From Tillandsia leiboldiana (taxonomy: Eukaryota > Streptophyta > Magnoliopsida > Poales > Bromeliaceae), in the NCBI GenBank assembly GCA_029204045.2, contig CM055067.1:29772838-29836837 (forward strand): a DNA stretch of 64,000 nt. The letters are read 5' to 3'. Under the pieces are notes generated by a model, which saw only the letters and a list, made by a program, of their open reading frames with translations, made no database searches and had not been told where the DNA came from. Both the position numbers and the translations under genes were made by a program. Numbering within the stretch: position 1 is the first letter of the stretch; each line of letters begins with the position of its first letter. Positions 19,419-31,748 of this stretch are shown here, piece after piece.

Positions 19419-20712
19419 TGTTGGTTTTTAAGGATCCCCAAGGATCTAAATAGGTACTATCAAACAACTAGAGGGGGGGTGAATAAGTGTAATACTTAAA
19501 AACTCAATCTCAGTGCAAAATAAAAACCAATGCGGAAATAAAAACAGCACACCGAGATATACGTGGAAACTCCAATCCAGGAGAAAAACCACGGGACCAA
19601 CACGCAATAACAATCCACTAAGAATAGAAGAATAACAAGGTGATTACCGACTCCACGGACTCCAACCCCTCCTTCAGCTTCTTCTGATCTTGCGCTCGCC
19701 GAACACGCAATAACAATCCACCAAGAAAAGAAGAATAACAAGGTGATTACCGAATCCACGGACTCAACCCCTCCTTCAACTTCTTCGGACCTTGCGCTCC
19801 ACCAATTGCACATCCACTGCACACGTTCGAATCCACGAACGCCACTCGAATCCACGAGCACACGTTTCGAATCCACGAAACGCCTTCAACACATCGAATC
19901 CACGATGCTACGTCGAATCCACGACGCAAACTTAGCCGATAGGAATATTAGCTTCGATGGTGATCCTTTGCTTAGATTCTCATGAAGGAACCGTAGAAGA
20001 AATCTCTAAGCAAAGATTAGATCAATTCGACAAAAGATATGTTCTTGAAAGAACCATCGAATTGACCTAAAAGAGGCTATAAAGAAGAACGATAAAAACC
20101 TAGCCACTAGGGTTGCTCTCAAGTGTTTAATTAATTAATCGGTAGTTTTTGAGAAACCCTAAATGTCTATTTATAGTTTAGAAACCTTTGGAGAGAGATA
20201 AGCATCAAAAACTGGCTTAACAGAAATTTTCCCGCACGACGATCCGGATCGGATTTACGGCGATCCTGATCGTCGTCTTTTTTCAGCAATTCCTGAAAAA
20301 ACAAGGTTCGGGATCCGGATCGGAATTCTGATCCGGATCGGAATTCTGATACGGATTGGTTCAGGATCAGAAATTCTGAAACATCCAATTTGTCCAGTTT
20401 TTTATTTTTAAGCAATGAAAACTTATCCAAGTGTTTCTAAACCACTCAAATGTATTCGGATCACCAAAATTATTTAGTTAAACGTACCTGATCAATCCGA
20501 ATCCATTTTCCTTAAGATTGATGTAATTGATCCACAATTCTTCTATTTCAATCTTCAAGACTCAAAACACTGAGTGTCAACTTGAGCTCTTGTTGAATCT
20601 TCTCTAAGTCTTCGATTGCTGATTGACAATTTGATCACTTCAAGACTCCGACTCAACTCAACAACTCAACTACTCAACTCACGAAATATGCCAAGACAAA
20701 AAAACCGTAACA
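19419..20712 (-). repeat. Sirevirus 2 5' LTR
   Basis: Reads TGTTACGG (20712) to ACCAACA (19419) on the minus strand, 1,294 bp. It has an ATCCGGAT-containing U3 near 20230-20345, a TATA box at 20167-20175 and a hairpin array at 19750-19926. It is inserted into an A-type LTR that continues at 20713. Confidence 0.93.
19750..19926 (-). other. TGGATT-loop hairpin array in Sirevirus 2 LTR
   Basis: Five perfect hairpins share the loop AATCCA (TGGATT in the transcript). Left-arm stems are CGTTCG (19824-19841), CTCG (19845-19858), CGTTTCG (19863-19882), CATCG (19892-19907) and CGTCG (19911-19926). A weak 3-bp version lies at 19750-19761. These stems are unrelated to most of those in Sirevirus 1, although loop and position are the same. 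Confidence 0.85.
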
Positions 20713-23700
20713 CCTTTTTCTTCTTCTTCTCCAACCGAGTGCGAGAGGGAGTGAGGGAGGGATTTTCGTGGGGTGCGGCGGTGCGCCGTGGACCTCGCGA
20801 AGCGCGCGAGGTGTTCCAAAGAGACGGTTGGACGGCGCGACGCGATCGGGGTAGGTCCCGCGTGTTGTTTTTACGGTATTTTTAGCACAGTTTTGGGGGC
20901 GTTCTTTTGGACATTGGATTGACCCCTTGTTCTTATCTGTGTTAGGGCCCGTATTTTTACTGCTCCATTTTGGGTGCGGACCCCGACGGCGTGCTCCGTT
21001 TTGCGTGCGGATTTCGGCACGGTGCTCCGTTTTGCGTGCGGACTCCGTTTTGCGCACGGATTTTGGCACGGTGCACCATTTTGCGTGCAGACTCCGTTTT
21101 GCGCGCGGGTTTCGGCATCGTGCTCCGTTTTGCGTGCGGACTCCGGCGGTGTGCATCGTTTTGCGTGCAACTTGTTGTATGAGCTCGGATTGAGGCGTGC
21201 CTTTACACTCTTTGGATCTACGCGTCACAAGGATTACCGTCGTGTTTTCGGGAAATTTTCTGAGATTCGCCCGAAGGTATACTTCTTTCCCCTTTACTGT
21301 GCAGAGTATTACAGTTGTGTTTGTTGTGGACTTTCGCGCTCACCGTGTTTTGGAATTTGTAACTCAGCCTCCGGGACTCGGATTTTGACGTGCGGGTACT
21401 CGTTTCAAAGGTCTCGACGCGGCGATCGCGACAGTATTTTTGATGGATTTTTCAGAGTCCGTTCTGCAGGTGAAAATTGCACATCTTCGGGGCTGGTTTC
21501 AACAGATGGTGGATACTTGGATATTTTAGCATAAAGTGTATCTTTGGACCTTTTGTTGTACCCAGAAGGGTTCGCGAGTGTTTTTGCAACACTGCAAGGA
21601 GCCGAGGTGGCGCGACATGTACCGTGGATACGGGTTCAGCGGATTATGCGAGCAAGTGGCCACGCTCTTCACCGACCCCAGGTTTGCCTTGGATTGAACA
21701 CTTCAGGTGGGTAAGCTTAATATCAGTAACTGTATAAGGCAATGATTATGTTATGGCAAATATAAGTGCACTTGTGGGGATGTCACCCCTCGATGACTGA
21801 CAGCAGGCATATTTGATGTACAACCGATATGAGCGAAAGGTAAGCAAGGAATGGCCTACTTGGGTGAGATTGGTATACCATAGTGGGAATACTTTAGCAT
21901 GCTTTGCTAATATATGTTTCACCCACTTTTATCGTTTCTGAGGACAAAAGCATGCTTATATGGACATGTAGTTAGGCCATCTTTTATTGCTACACTACTT
22001 ATTGGAACTTGACTTAGGAGAAACCATGCTTTTCCTTTCTCCTTCTTTGTTAGTCAGGTGGTCAGTGTTGCTCGGGTTCGAGTAAAGATCTGGGTAGTGT
22101 AGTCGGGACTTGGTGTCTGGGACAGGTTGGATTAGTTGTGGGGCTTTGCGACAACCGCGGATATTGGGCGGTTGACCGGATATTTATTTATGCACCAGAT
22201 TGGGTATCTGAATTCTCTAGTGGACAGAGTTTTCCACTTTGATCATAGTCTTGATCAAAGTCCTGCTATACAGAGATACTTTACTCGTGTGGGTCGCTCC
22301 CCTCGAGTGTCACTCTTGAGTTTCCGGTCGGACGGTTTAGATGCCGATCTGTTACTTACTTTTGTTTCCGATCGGACGGTTTAGATGCCGATCTGTTACT
22401 TACTTTAGTTTCCGATCGGACGATTTAGATGTCGATCTGTTACTTACTTTAGTTTCCGATCGGACGGTTTAGATGTCGATCTGTTACTTACTTTGGGATG
22501 CGAGCCATGTGGGCCGATCCCGCGGTTTCGAGCCATGTGTGCAGATTCCGCTGAGCAGGCAATGCCAGTTTTACTGGTGGCACCAGATTGGGTTTATTAC
22601 AGATATTCTCTTTATTGTTGCACTCGTGTTAGGGGGACCGAGTGAAGTCTAGTAGCTGTGTCTAGACCAGTGCTAGTGTTGTCGGGAACCGTTTGGGGAT
22701 CGACAGTTGTTCCAAGGTCATTGTGAGTTGTTGACCGTTGTACGAGAGGCATAGGCAGGCATAGGCAGGCATAGCAGGCATAGGCAGGCATAGGCAGGCA
22801 TAGCCGGCATGGCAGGCATAGGCAGGCATAGCAGGCATGGCAGGCATGGCAGGCATAGCAGGCATGGTAGGCATAGGCAGGCATAGCAGGCATGGCAGGC
22901 ATAGGCAGGCATAGGCAGGCATAGCAGGCATGGCAGGCATGGCAGGCATAGGCTGGCATAGCAGGCATAGCAGGCATAGTAGGCATGGCAGGCATAGGCA
23001 GGCATAGCAGGCATGGCAGGCATAGGCAGGCATAGCAGGCATGGCAGGCATAGCAGGCATGGCAGGCATAGCAGGCATAGGCAGGCATGGCAGGCATAGG
23101 CAGGCATGGCAGGCATAGGCATGCATAGCAGGCATAGCAGGCATGACAGACATAGCAGGCATAGGCAGGCATGGCAGACATAGCAGGCATAGAGGCATGA
23201 TAGCTGTTGAGAGGCTCCAACTTCCTTATTTCAGTCTTTACGGCTTTGGTTAGTTTTTGTCTCTTGAGGACTTGGTGGGCAGACCGTCGGTCCTGGCGGT
23301 GGTACCCACTGATAACTCCCTTTTTGGTGTAGTTCTCACACCCTTTGGGGGTTTCCCCCCTTCTTTTTCCTTCCTCTCCTTTGTTTTGCAGAGTCTTAGC
23401 GGGTGTTGCTGATTCTGCGGTTGTTGATCGAGGCGAGGGAGTCGCGAGCTAGATCCCTACCTATGTTTGGAGAGTAGCGGTACCCCTTCAGAGGAGAGCT
23501 TCAGTAGATTAGTTATTTTATTTCCTCTTTTGAGAGACTGTTGTAGTGAGGATGATATGTATTTAGAGCCTGTACACTGTTGTATTTATTGGAGATACCT
23601 CCCTGTTGAGCTATGAGTTCTGTATCTGAGGATTTTGTACGATTATCATTTTTTGGAGGTGGACATTGTTGCATCATTTCCAGTTGTACAGTGGTTGATT

Positions 23701-23851
23701 TCATTTTTACAGCAGTTTTATCTTATAGCTCTGATATCTGTTAGCTGTAGCACTTGATTTGCAGGTAGGACGCTTCGCCTATGAGGACTTTGGCATAGGT
23801 GGCGGATCTGTTGGCGAGCCCGGGTCTCAGTTTCGACCCCGGGGCGTGACA
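20713..23851 (+). repeat. A-related gypsy LTR fragment, plus orientation (G1)
   Basis: The fragment starts at the point equivalent to about 7698 of element A's LTR (reverse sense) and ends GGGGCGTGACA at 23851, so about 0.9 kb of U3 is missing. It contains the same TCCGTTTTGCGTGCGGA motif at about 20980-21170, four 44-bp repeats (about 22321-22500), a GGCATAG minisatellite (22744-23205), SL-a (23310-23338, one mismatch) and SL-b (23778-23799). No gene is present. Sirevirus 2 was inserted at its left edge. Confidence 0.85.
22744..23205. repeat. GGCATAG/GGCATGG minisatellite
   Basis: Dense tandem repeats of 9-10 bp built on CAGGCATAG and CAGGCATGG with irregular order. The Cys/Tyr/Ala- or Met/Pro/Ala-rich frames on the minus strand are by-products. 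Related arrays lie at 55625-56012 and 56927-57427. Confidence 0.9.
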
Positions 23852-25410
23852 AAAGTACAACTCTATACCTCACTACAAGGGTCTCTCAACGACAAACTCT
23901 CAAAATAACAAGGGTACATCTACTCTGTCTGGATGACGACTGGTAGGGATCTATCTCGCGACTCCCTCGCCTCGGTCAGAAGGATCAGCAACTGGAGCAA
24001 CAGGAACAGGAGTAGAAGTCCCTGGGGAAAAAGACACCACGACGGGTGTGAGAACTACTTCCCACAGTAGTTCTCAGTGGGTGCCGCCAACAAGCCCAAC
24101 GGTCTGCCCACTAAGTCTACTAGAGGCATATAAAGTAACAATAATAATACTGAAATGAAAGGGCTGGAAAAGTAACTCTACAGCTACTATGCCTCTATCT
24201 AGATGCTCAAAAAGTGGAATAGATGGAAACATGATGCATCTACTAACCCTCAACATCCAGATCACCCAATCTACCTGACTGCCTCCTCGGGTCCAGTCAA
24301 ACCTGCGCCTACCTACTGCCGTTACAACCCGGAGGACCGGACTGACGTAGGGCGTCCGTAGCTGCCAAAACTGGGCCAGCCAGAGGGACTGTGTCCGTAA
24401 CTGCCAAAACTGGGCCAGTCAGAGGGACGGCGTCGACAAGTCGCGATACCAAAGTGCAGACCCACCCCGGACGTGGCACTCGAGGGGAGCGACCCCAACG
24501 AGGACAAGGGTATCCGCGCACTCTGTCGAGCTCAAGTGGCACTGCAGGCTATAGTCCAAAATCCACGCTCACTCTCAGAACGGAAAGACTCAGGATCCTC
24601 AAACATCTCACATCAAACTGCCTCAACAGGCCAACATCGCATCCACTGCGGAAAACTGCCTCAACAGGCCAACATCGCATCCACTGCGAGAAACTGTCTC
24701 AACAGGCCAAACAGGCCAAACGTCGCATCCACTGCGAACAACTGCCTCAACAGGTCAACATCGCATCCACTGCGAGAAACTATCTCAACAGGCCAAACAG
24801 GCCAAACGTCGCATCCACTGCGAACAACTGCCTCGACAAACTCGCAGATAACACAGGAAGGACCGACACCATAAGGGTTTGGAAAACCCGATAGGTCGGT
24901 GCTTAAAACCCTATCAAACAAGAACAGACTCTAGGCTCCGCCTATCAAAGTTCCCGGCCCCCTTACAGTTCGGGAACACGACAACCTCGGTACAACACGA
25001 AGAAAACACCAACCAGGGCCCGAAAGTTTCGGGAGACCTACACCTACAACCCTATCAAATAAGAACAGGTTCCAGGCTCGGCCCCCGTGGCTTTCGTCCC
25101 GACAAAGGAACGGCCCCTAGAACCCAGACCACTCGAATCCTTTCGAGTGGAGAAATTTACAGGAAAAATGTGACATTTGTTACTGAAACCCATTTTTACT
25201 CAACCCACGCAGGGTGAGGACTAAAAGTAGTTCCCTTTTTGAAAAACTATCTTGATTTGAGAAGAAACCCATTTTAATGATTTTTAGTTCTTTTAGGAAA
25301 AACAGTTAGAAAACAAGTATTTATACCCAAACCCCGAAGGGCTGATGCCTTTGTCCAATCAAACAAGAACATACTCCAGCGGCCCTTCGATGCTTGGAAG
25401 AAAACATTGG
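23852..25410 (-). repeat. A-related gypsy LTR fragment, minus orientation (F, left part)
   Basis: Starts inside an A-type LTR (compare about 5402 of A), without the terminal stem-loops SL-b and SL-c but with SL-a at 24049-24076. It contains AACATCGCATCCACTGCG repeats (about 24605-24850) and three copies of a CAAACAAGAACAG module (24911, 25052, 25356). Element B was inserted after 25410; the remainder resumes at 45540. No gene. Confidence 0.8.
25406..25410. other. Target site duplication of element B, left (ATTGG)
   Basis: ATTGG is repeated at 45535-45539 immediately after the other terminus of B. Confidence 0.95.
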
Positions 25411-28400
25411 TGTCACGCCCCTGGGGTTTCAATCAGCGGAAACAATCAACGAAAAAGGATTTGTTTTACGTGTCATTTTTTTTTTGAAATTCCTTCTTCC
25501 CCGGTGCGTGCCCAGACCCGTCGCATACACAGAATCACCCTGCAAACGGACAAAGTCTCCTCTGTATATGCACGGCGTCGCGGCTAATACAACATGCAAC
25601 CATAGTAGTTTATTCAATCACAACAGTTCTCACATTTATACAGCTGAACTATTCTGTAGGCCGACCAATTTGAAAGGATAAATCCACAATTTTAAAAGCG
25701 GTGCCCACCCGGCACCCAGATTTCTAAAACAGTTCGTAAACCATAAATCTACAGAGTTTTTAAAATAGTGCCCACACGACACTCAAGTTTTGAAAACGGT
25801 TTTCGCAATTCTCTTTTCTTTTCTTTTTCTTTTTGAAAAACGGCCGAACAGAGATAAGAATTCAAACATCCACATATCCAAAGGGCAAAGTTCCGACATC
25901 CACACCGACCCCACGAGGGTATCGAGAACCACACAGTAGCCTACAGTATCAAATGAAATGCAAGGAAAGGTAAGGGAGATACAGACTAGGGCTCCCCACG
26001 GCCCGACTACTATCGCCTCGGCCTCACCGTCGTCTACCTCTCACCCCTGGAGGAACCTGTCACGGAGTGGGTAGTCAGCGACACAATGATAATAATAATA
26101 AGCAGGAAAAATACCAAACCCAACTGTAAGGCTACCCGGAGCAACCACTCTGCTCAAAGGGAAAGGTAACACGCGAACACCTGTGACACCTGTAATACCT
26201 GTAACCCCTGTAACACCTGTACACCTGACCTCGTCGGGCACCTACCCCGACGGATCGCACCGCTCACACCTTGGAGCACCTGACCTCGTCGGGCACCTAC
26301 CCCGACGGATCGCACCGCTCACACCTTGAAGCCTCAAACCCCACACCTACGGGGGCCCCCACTACGTCACCTCGTGGGTCTACACGGGTCAGAGACCGCT
26401 TTCCCGAAAAAGAGCACCCTTTGCGGTGGCCAGACCGCGGGTGCGCGTGTCGCAACCTCGAGCATAGTAACCAAGATACAGGGTAATATCGTAAATCATA
26501 GAGACCGTCAGCATTAGTACCGATAACATGCAATTAATATCCTTCCAACAATACCAACTCTATGCTAAGTCTCAAAGAAAACCCACCTCGAAGTCAGTCG
26601 AACAAGCCCCCCGAATGTAGGCTGATCCCGAACTCCCGCCAGACTAGACTGGTGCTAAATCGCTGGGCCCTGAACAGAAACTGTGATCAGAACAAGACTC
26701 ACTCATACCCATCCCGGCAACACTACAATAATATGTCGCTGATACGGGGAACTTAGCCGAGACTAGGCTTAAACCAAAATTCCCGAAAATCCACTGACCC
26801 TCCAACGGTCAAACAAAAATATCCAAATATCGTCCAACTACACCTGCTGTCCTTAAACATCATAATTTTGATGTTCGGGCCGACAGGGACCAAAACATAA
26901 TTTCCTCTATCGAAATATTGCTATAAATACCCCTTTTTAACCGCTGTTTTCACTCGTTCTTCCAAACCAGGAAGCCAAGGACAGCGCCGTAAATTTCGGC
27001 GCGTCCGAAACGACGAGACGAAGCTCGTGCTCACGAGCTTGGGCCAGCACGAGGCCAAAGAACAAAGTTGGCCCATGAACACTAAAGTCCAAAATTACTA
27101 CTATGCCATATCTAATAAACTACACATGCAACCGCGGAAATCAAGAGGGTACCATGCTCAGTAGGGTCAGAGAAGTGGAGGGCTCACCTCATGTGCGTCG
27201 GAGACCGGCCGGAGAGATGGCCGGAGCAAGGTGGTGGCAACCACCAAACAAGACCAAAACTCGGATTGGCCAACTCCTGATTAGACCAGGCTCAAACCTG
27301 AGGCAACAGCAAGCATTAGTTCTCGGACCCTTCCAGAAGATGTTTGGTCACGGCTAGGCTTGGCGCCGGCGGCCGGAGGCGGTAGATGAACGGACAAACC
27401 TAAGCTCGAACACCTTGAGTGCAAAATTAGAGAGCTCGGTTTACAAGGACTCTGGGGTTCGAACAACTTGATGGAGACCTTTAATTAGTGTTTAGGTCCT
27501 ACCTGTACGGGTGGCCGGAGCCCAGATCGCCGGAGTTGGCCGGAGATGAAGATCGAAGCCGAACTCGGGTGCAATCCTAGAGATCGGAAACCCGATGTTA
27601 AAGATGCCATGCAATGCCACCATCGACCTTAAAACGATGAAATAGACCTACCTGCACCGTTGGCCGGGGTCTGGAGGCGACGGCGAGGCGCGGCGGCAGA
27701 GCTTGGTGGAGCTCCAATGGTCGTTAATGGCGGATTCCGGCCGGGTGGCTCCGGGCCGGTGCAACTTGGACCAGAAGCTCTGTCCCGACGCCACGGAGCT
27801 TGGTGCAGTGGTGGCCGGCGTCGGGAGGCCACGGCGGCGCCGTACGGCGGCGATCGGCCTAAGTAGAGGAAAGCCGGTTTCTAGGGCTGGCCTGTGCGGC
27901 CCCGACCTTTGTCCGATCGCCCTCCAACTTCGTGGAGGAGCTGCAGTCGTCGAGATGAGTCGATCCAACGGGTCTGATCTTGAGCTTGACGGCCGGATGG
28001 CGGCGGTGTTAGTGATCGGCCGGAATAGTGATTTCCGGCGACAGGTTGCTCCCGCCGGCAACCTAGTGCACGGCGGCGGCTCGGACTACACAGGGAGGAT
28101 GCACTCGATGTCAGAAACACCATACAAAGGTCCAAAGCCCATTTAATAGAAATCCTTTCCATAAGCTCACCTCGCCGAAAACTTCAAGGAAGAAGGTGAT
28201 GGTCCGCGGTGGTGCACGGTGGCGGCGGGCGTCGGCTTCACCTTGGCTCGGTCGCGGCCACACAGAGGACTACCCAGAGGAGGTTTGGCACAAGCAGTGC
28301 TCTGCCCGATGCTCCCAACACCCACCAACCCGAGAAGAATAATATCTTCTTGTTTCTTCTTCTCCTCAAGCGACGGGACGGCGGCGGCCGGTACGCTACC

Positions 28401-29271
28401 TCCGAGGAGTGCGGCAGAGGGGGTGGAGTCGTTGGAGCTGGCGGCTGGGCTGAGAGCTACGGGGTTAGGGTTTAAAAGAAACCCTAGCCCGAATAGGTTC
28501 TAAAATAGTGCATTGTTGCACAATTGCAATTTAGTCCCTCCAACACCGCTATTTTTAGCCCAGTCCTTCACAGCACACTAGTCTCGTACTTAGGTCCCTC
28601 ACCAGGGAGCGGCACGCAAAACGGAGCATAAAATATAGGGTGCATTGCACAAAATGTCGCATTTTCACTGTATTTCACGCTTTTCGAGGCATTTGTGTCG
28701 TCAAGTCGAAAAATGGACTTCGCCACGACGTCCGACTCGGCGAAACCTATCAGGTAGCGATTTTTGTTTTTCGACGACATGCCCGGATAAATTCTCGGTC
28801 CACAATTACTGTACAATTATACAGTATGGCACGCTTCTCGAGACACTAGGATCGTCAAACGAAAATTCCGTCAGCGCCATTGCGCTCAGAACGTCAAAAT
28901 TAGCTAGAATCGTCTACTCATACTGCTAGGTTTGGATTTTGGACAGTGAAATGGCCAACGACCGTTCGAGAGGGGACCGAAATCAGGGGTTACTATTCAT
29001 TTTACTATTCACTTAAGTCGTGGGTCCCACTAGTTTTTTTGCTGATTTCCGGACGATCCGACCGTCGGATCAGCAAACGGTCTATACCATTTCCACTCGA
29101 TTCAAAGAGACGGTCGCACTGGCGACCTCAGATTTCCGAGATCAGACTCGGATCGGAAAGGCGGAAGTTGCGCTTCGGGAAATTGTGCAATTCGCGCACC
29201 GGTATGCAAATCACTAAGGTTTAGATCTGCTTCCTCACCCGCAAACACACTTGAATTTCTCGAGTGCTACA
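25411..29271 (-). repeat. Element B 3' LTR (left)
   Basis: 3,861 bp. It contains two copies of a 55-bp repeat from 26222, a short ACACCTGTA repeat (26165-26225), several GGCCGG-rich blocks, a CTAGGGTTTC leader-like motif and a TATA-like CTATATTTTATG (minus, about 28627-28640). Directly beside the latter is the 16-bp motif CACGCAAAACGGAGCA at 28613-28628. A 17-bp palindrome lies at 29055-29071 near the U3 start. Long Arg/Pro-rich frames between 27600 and 28500 reflect GC content and are not genes. Confidence 0.93.
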
Positions 29272-29570
29272 TCACTCACACCTTAAAAGAAGTTTCGTCC
29301 TCGAAACTTAAATACGCCAGGAATCCAATAAAGGGGCAAAAATAAATGGCCAAACATGACTGACTTGCGCTTCCCATTGGCTTTAATTGCGCCCCTCGTG
29401 ATCTTCTCATTTCTCGATGGCACTAGGAGAGATTGCAGTTTTCCCACGGGGCGCTGATGTTCGGCCTTTACTCGATGACCAACCCAAAAGCGAGCCACGA
29501 ATTGTGCTACATCCCTTGTCAATTTAAGCCACCAAAAATCTGCTGTTGATCCATCCAGCTGAGTAATCGC
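29272..29570 (-). pseudogene. Element B integrase zinc-finger remnant
   Basis: The minus-strand frame gives FWWLKLTRDVAQFVARFWVG then VKAEHQRPVGKLQSL. This matches the gypsy integrase block usually written YWWPGM.RDV..FV..C..CQ.VKAEHQRP, but with the zinc-binding Cys residues lost. The frame runs on to FKFRGRNFF and a stop beside the 3' LTR, covering the TTTCGAGGACGAAAC 3'-end block. The integrase catalytic core is missing. Dead remnant. Confidence 0.75.
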
Positions 29571-29715
29571 GGTTACCGGTATTTCTCCCGTCTGACCCTT
29601 ACCGCTCCAGGCATCGACTGCTCCACTTGTCTATCCGGAGTGATCTTGATTGGACGCATCGTTTCCTTGAGTTGCTTGGTTGTATCGGCCTTAACTCTCC
29701 CCGCGATGCCCAAAC

Positions 29716-29961
29716 TCACACCTTTGGAGTTTGGCCTACCCTCTCTGATCCCTGAGAGTCTGCAAGGGCACCCGTAGGCGTTCCTCGTCCGTACGCAAGT
29801 TGATCCAAGAAGAGTCTGAACATTCCGTTCATCATACCCAAGAACACCGCTGGGGCGTTCAAAAACCCGCCTCCGAAGCAATTACACGCGAAACGCCCCA
29901 TAACTCTTGGCGAAACTCGGTGGTACCCTGAACGGAAAACTACCGGACTAATCCGCCCCAA
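29716..29961 (-). pseudogene. Element B reverse transcriptase remnant
   Basis: The frame contains FLNAPAVFLGMMNGMFRLFLDQ, recognisable against the intact gypsy RT at 16620 ([22 protein letters not shown]). The flanks are scrambled and the active-site motif is absent. Only about 150 bp separate it from the integrase remnant, so RNase H and the rest of RT are deleted. Confidence 0.75.
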
Positions 29962-31595
29962 GATTTCAGACTACCGACGACTCAACCCGCCCGGTAACCC
30001 TACCGTCCCGTCCTTCTCTTTTGATCAAAGCCAACCTGAGTAAGCCTGCTCCCCGACTTGGAGCTCCCTGTTACGACGCCACCGGTTCGCAGACCACCTC
30101 CGACGGTGCTGAGCAGTCAGCAACCAAAGTCTCGCGATGCGTCGAGGTACCCCAATCCTACCACAAAACCCGAACTGACGGCTCTAAAATTCACAAAAAC
30201 ATAACCCGGCAACAAAAGGGGGAAGCCACACTAATACCCCCACAAAAACTCCAGGATGTGCCAATCCAACTCGCCGGGTCACCGCCTACAAGTAATCCTC
30301 CTTTGAAAATGACGAACCCACCCGTCACCAACATGGTCTACTTCCGCCCGTCACCAACACGGGCCACTAGCTCGGGACATAACCACCATCCCCGGATTGT
30401 CCTCTCCGACTGTCCGTTCTACCGAGGCGACGGTCAAAACTAAAGTTAGGTTTCGGCAATCCGACCTACCACAAGGTCTACCCCACAGAAAAAGCTAAAT
30501 GCAGGGCATCCTAGCCGAAAGCAACCAATGCCAGAGCGTCATGTAGTCAATAACCCCCGCTGACCTACACTTCATTTGCTATTAGTAGTCTCGTAACCCA
30601 AAACCCTCCCGATTATGCCTTGGTCATGGAAAGCTGGCGACAGAAACCAAGAAATACGGTCCTACTTCCGTCTTGGCACCGAAGGGGTGCGACACTCTGG
30701 TTAACCCCTACCGCTCGGTCCCAATCTATTGCCCCTCCAAGCACCCTGCACTGAACCGAGCTGCATATCTCCAGACCAAACGATCACATTCCCAACTAGG
30801 AGTATTCTAAGCTCTAGGTCCACTGAATTAAAAGAAAGAAACGAGCCCAAACGAACAAGATTTGCTAGCCCCGGTGGTCTCTTTTCTCAACCCAAAGGAG
30901 AACCCCAAGACCCCACCATGACGATTCCTACAACCATCGCAGTGACCACAGCAAGGAGCCGAACTATGGGTAACAACCATAGAGGAAGAATCCCCATTCC
31001 CACCCATACCTTATCAAAGATGCAAAACGAATCGGCCGACCATCTGCTGTAATCTAAAACTAGCAGGTTTAGGAGGTGCAAATCTAGACAAGAGGCTACC
31101 CGGTTGCCCACGACCGACAACCCAGCAGACTCTCTAACACCCACAGCGGATTACACTACCACTAGTCACTGTTACTAATGACGACCAGAACGTTGGCAGA
31201 GGAAGGGGTTCGGAAAACAAAAGCCGGCGCACGATCTGCTGTGTTAACAGCCGCACCAAGTGCATCAACACCGTCAGCAGGCCCACCGTGTCCCATGCTG
31301 GTTGCTTAATCCATTGATTCCCAGCAACCATCGGGACCCCGGTGGCTGCCGGCCTCGACCCTAGCCTCCAAAACCACCCAAATACGCAAGCACGACAGCC
31401 GAGCTAAACCGGAAAACAACTTAACCCGTACATACACACAACCCAAGTCAGCTCACGACTCCGCTAGCATAGCACACAACCAACTATCGCGAAAAGGGAC
31501 CTATACATTTCATTCATTTAGCTAAGTGTGGTATCTCCGTGGATGTCGGACACTGACTATTGTGATTAAAGAAAGTCTCTGATACCATCTTAATC
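29962..31595 (-). other. Element B interior, unrecognised, with primer site
   Basis: I recognise no gag or protease in this 1.6 kb. Frames are short and broken, consistent with decayed coding sequence. The primer binding site TGGTATCAGAGA lies at 31576-31587. Confidence 0.7.
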
Positions 31596-31748
31596 TGTCA
31601 CGCCCCGGGGGTTTCAATCTGCGGAAACAATCAACGAAAAAGGATTTGTTTTACGTGTTAATTTTTTTTTGAAATTCCTTCTTCCCCGGTGCGTGCCCAG
31701 ACCCGCCGCATACACAGAATCACCTAGCAAACGGACAGAGTCTCCTCT
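31596..31748 (-). repeat. Element B 5' LTR, terminal segment
   Basis: The first 153 bp match 25411 onward of the left LTR. It ends with CCTCT, the target duplicated by element C (31744-31748 and 41767-41771). Confidence 0.95.

Larger units (their letters stand above)
17471..20712 (-). mobile_element. Sirevirus 2 (Ty1/copia), 5' part only
   Basis: Minus-strand fragment comprising a 1,294-bp 5' LTR (19419-20712), primer site and most of gag. It breaks at 17471 against gypsy RNase H without a 3' LTR, so the 3' part was lost by deletion or recombination. It is a different subfamily from Sireviruses 1 and 3: the LTR termini match but most of the LTR is diverged. Confidence 0.9.

Noticed and set aside
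22744..23205. Cysteine/tyrosine-rich or Met-Pro-Ala repeat proteins on the minus strand, also at 55600-57500
   Set aside because: They are translations of a 9-10 bp minisatellite open in several frames at once, with no conserved start or unique domain.
27600..28500. Arg/Pro/Ala-rich ORFs of 90-147 codons in the B LTR (also 43890-44770)
   Set aside because: Opposite-strand frames overlap, composition follows GC content and no family motif is visible.
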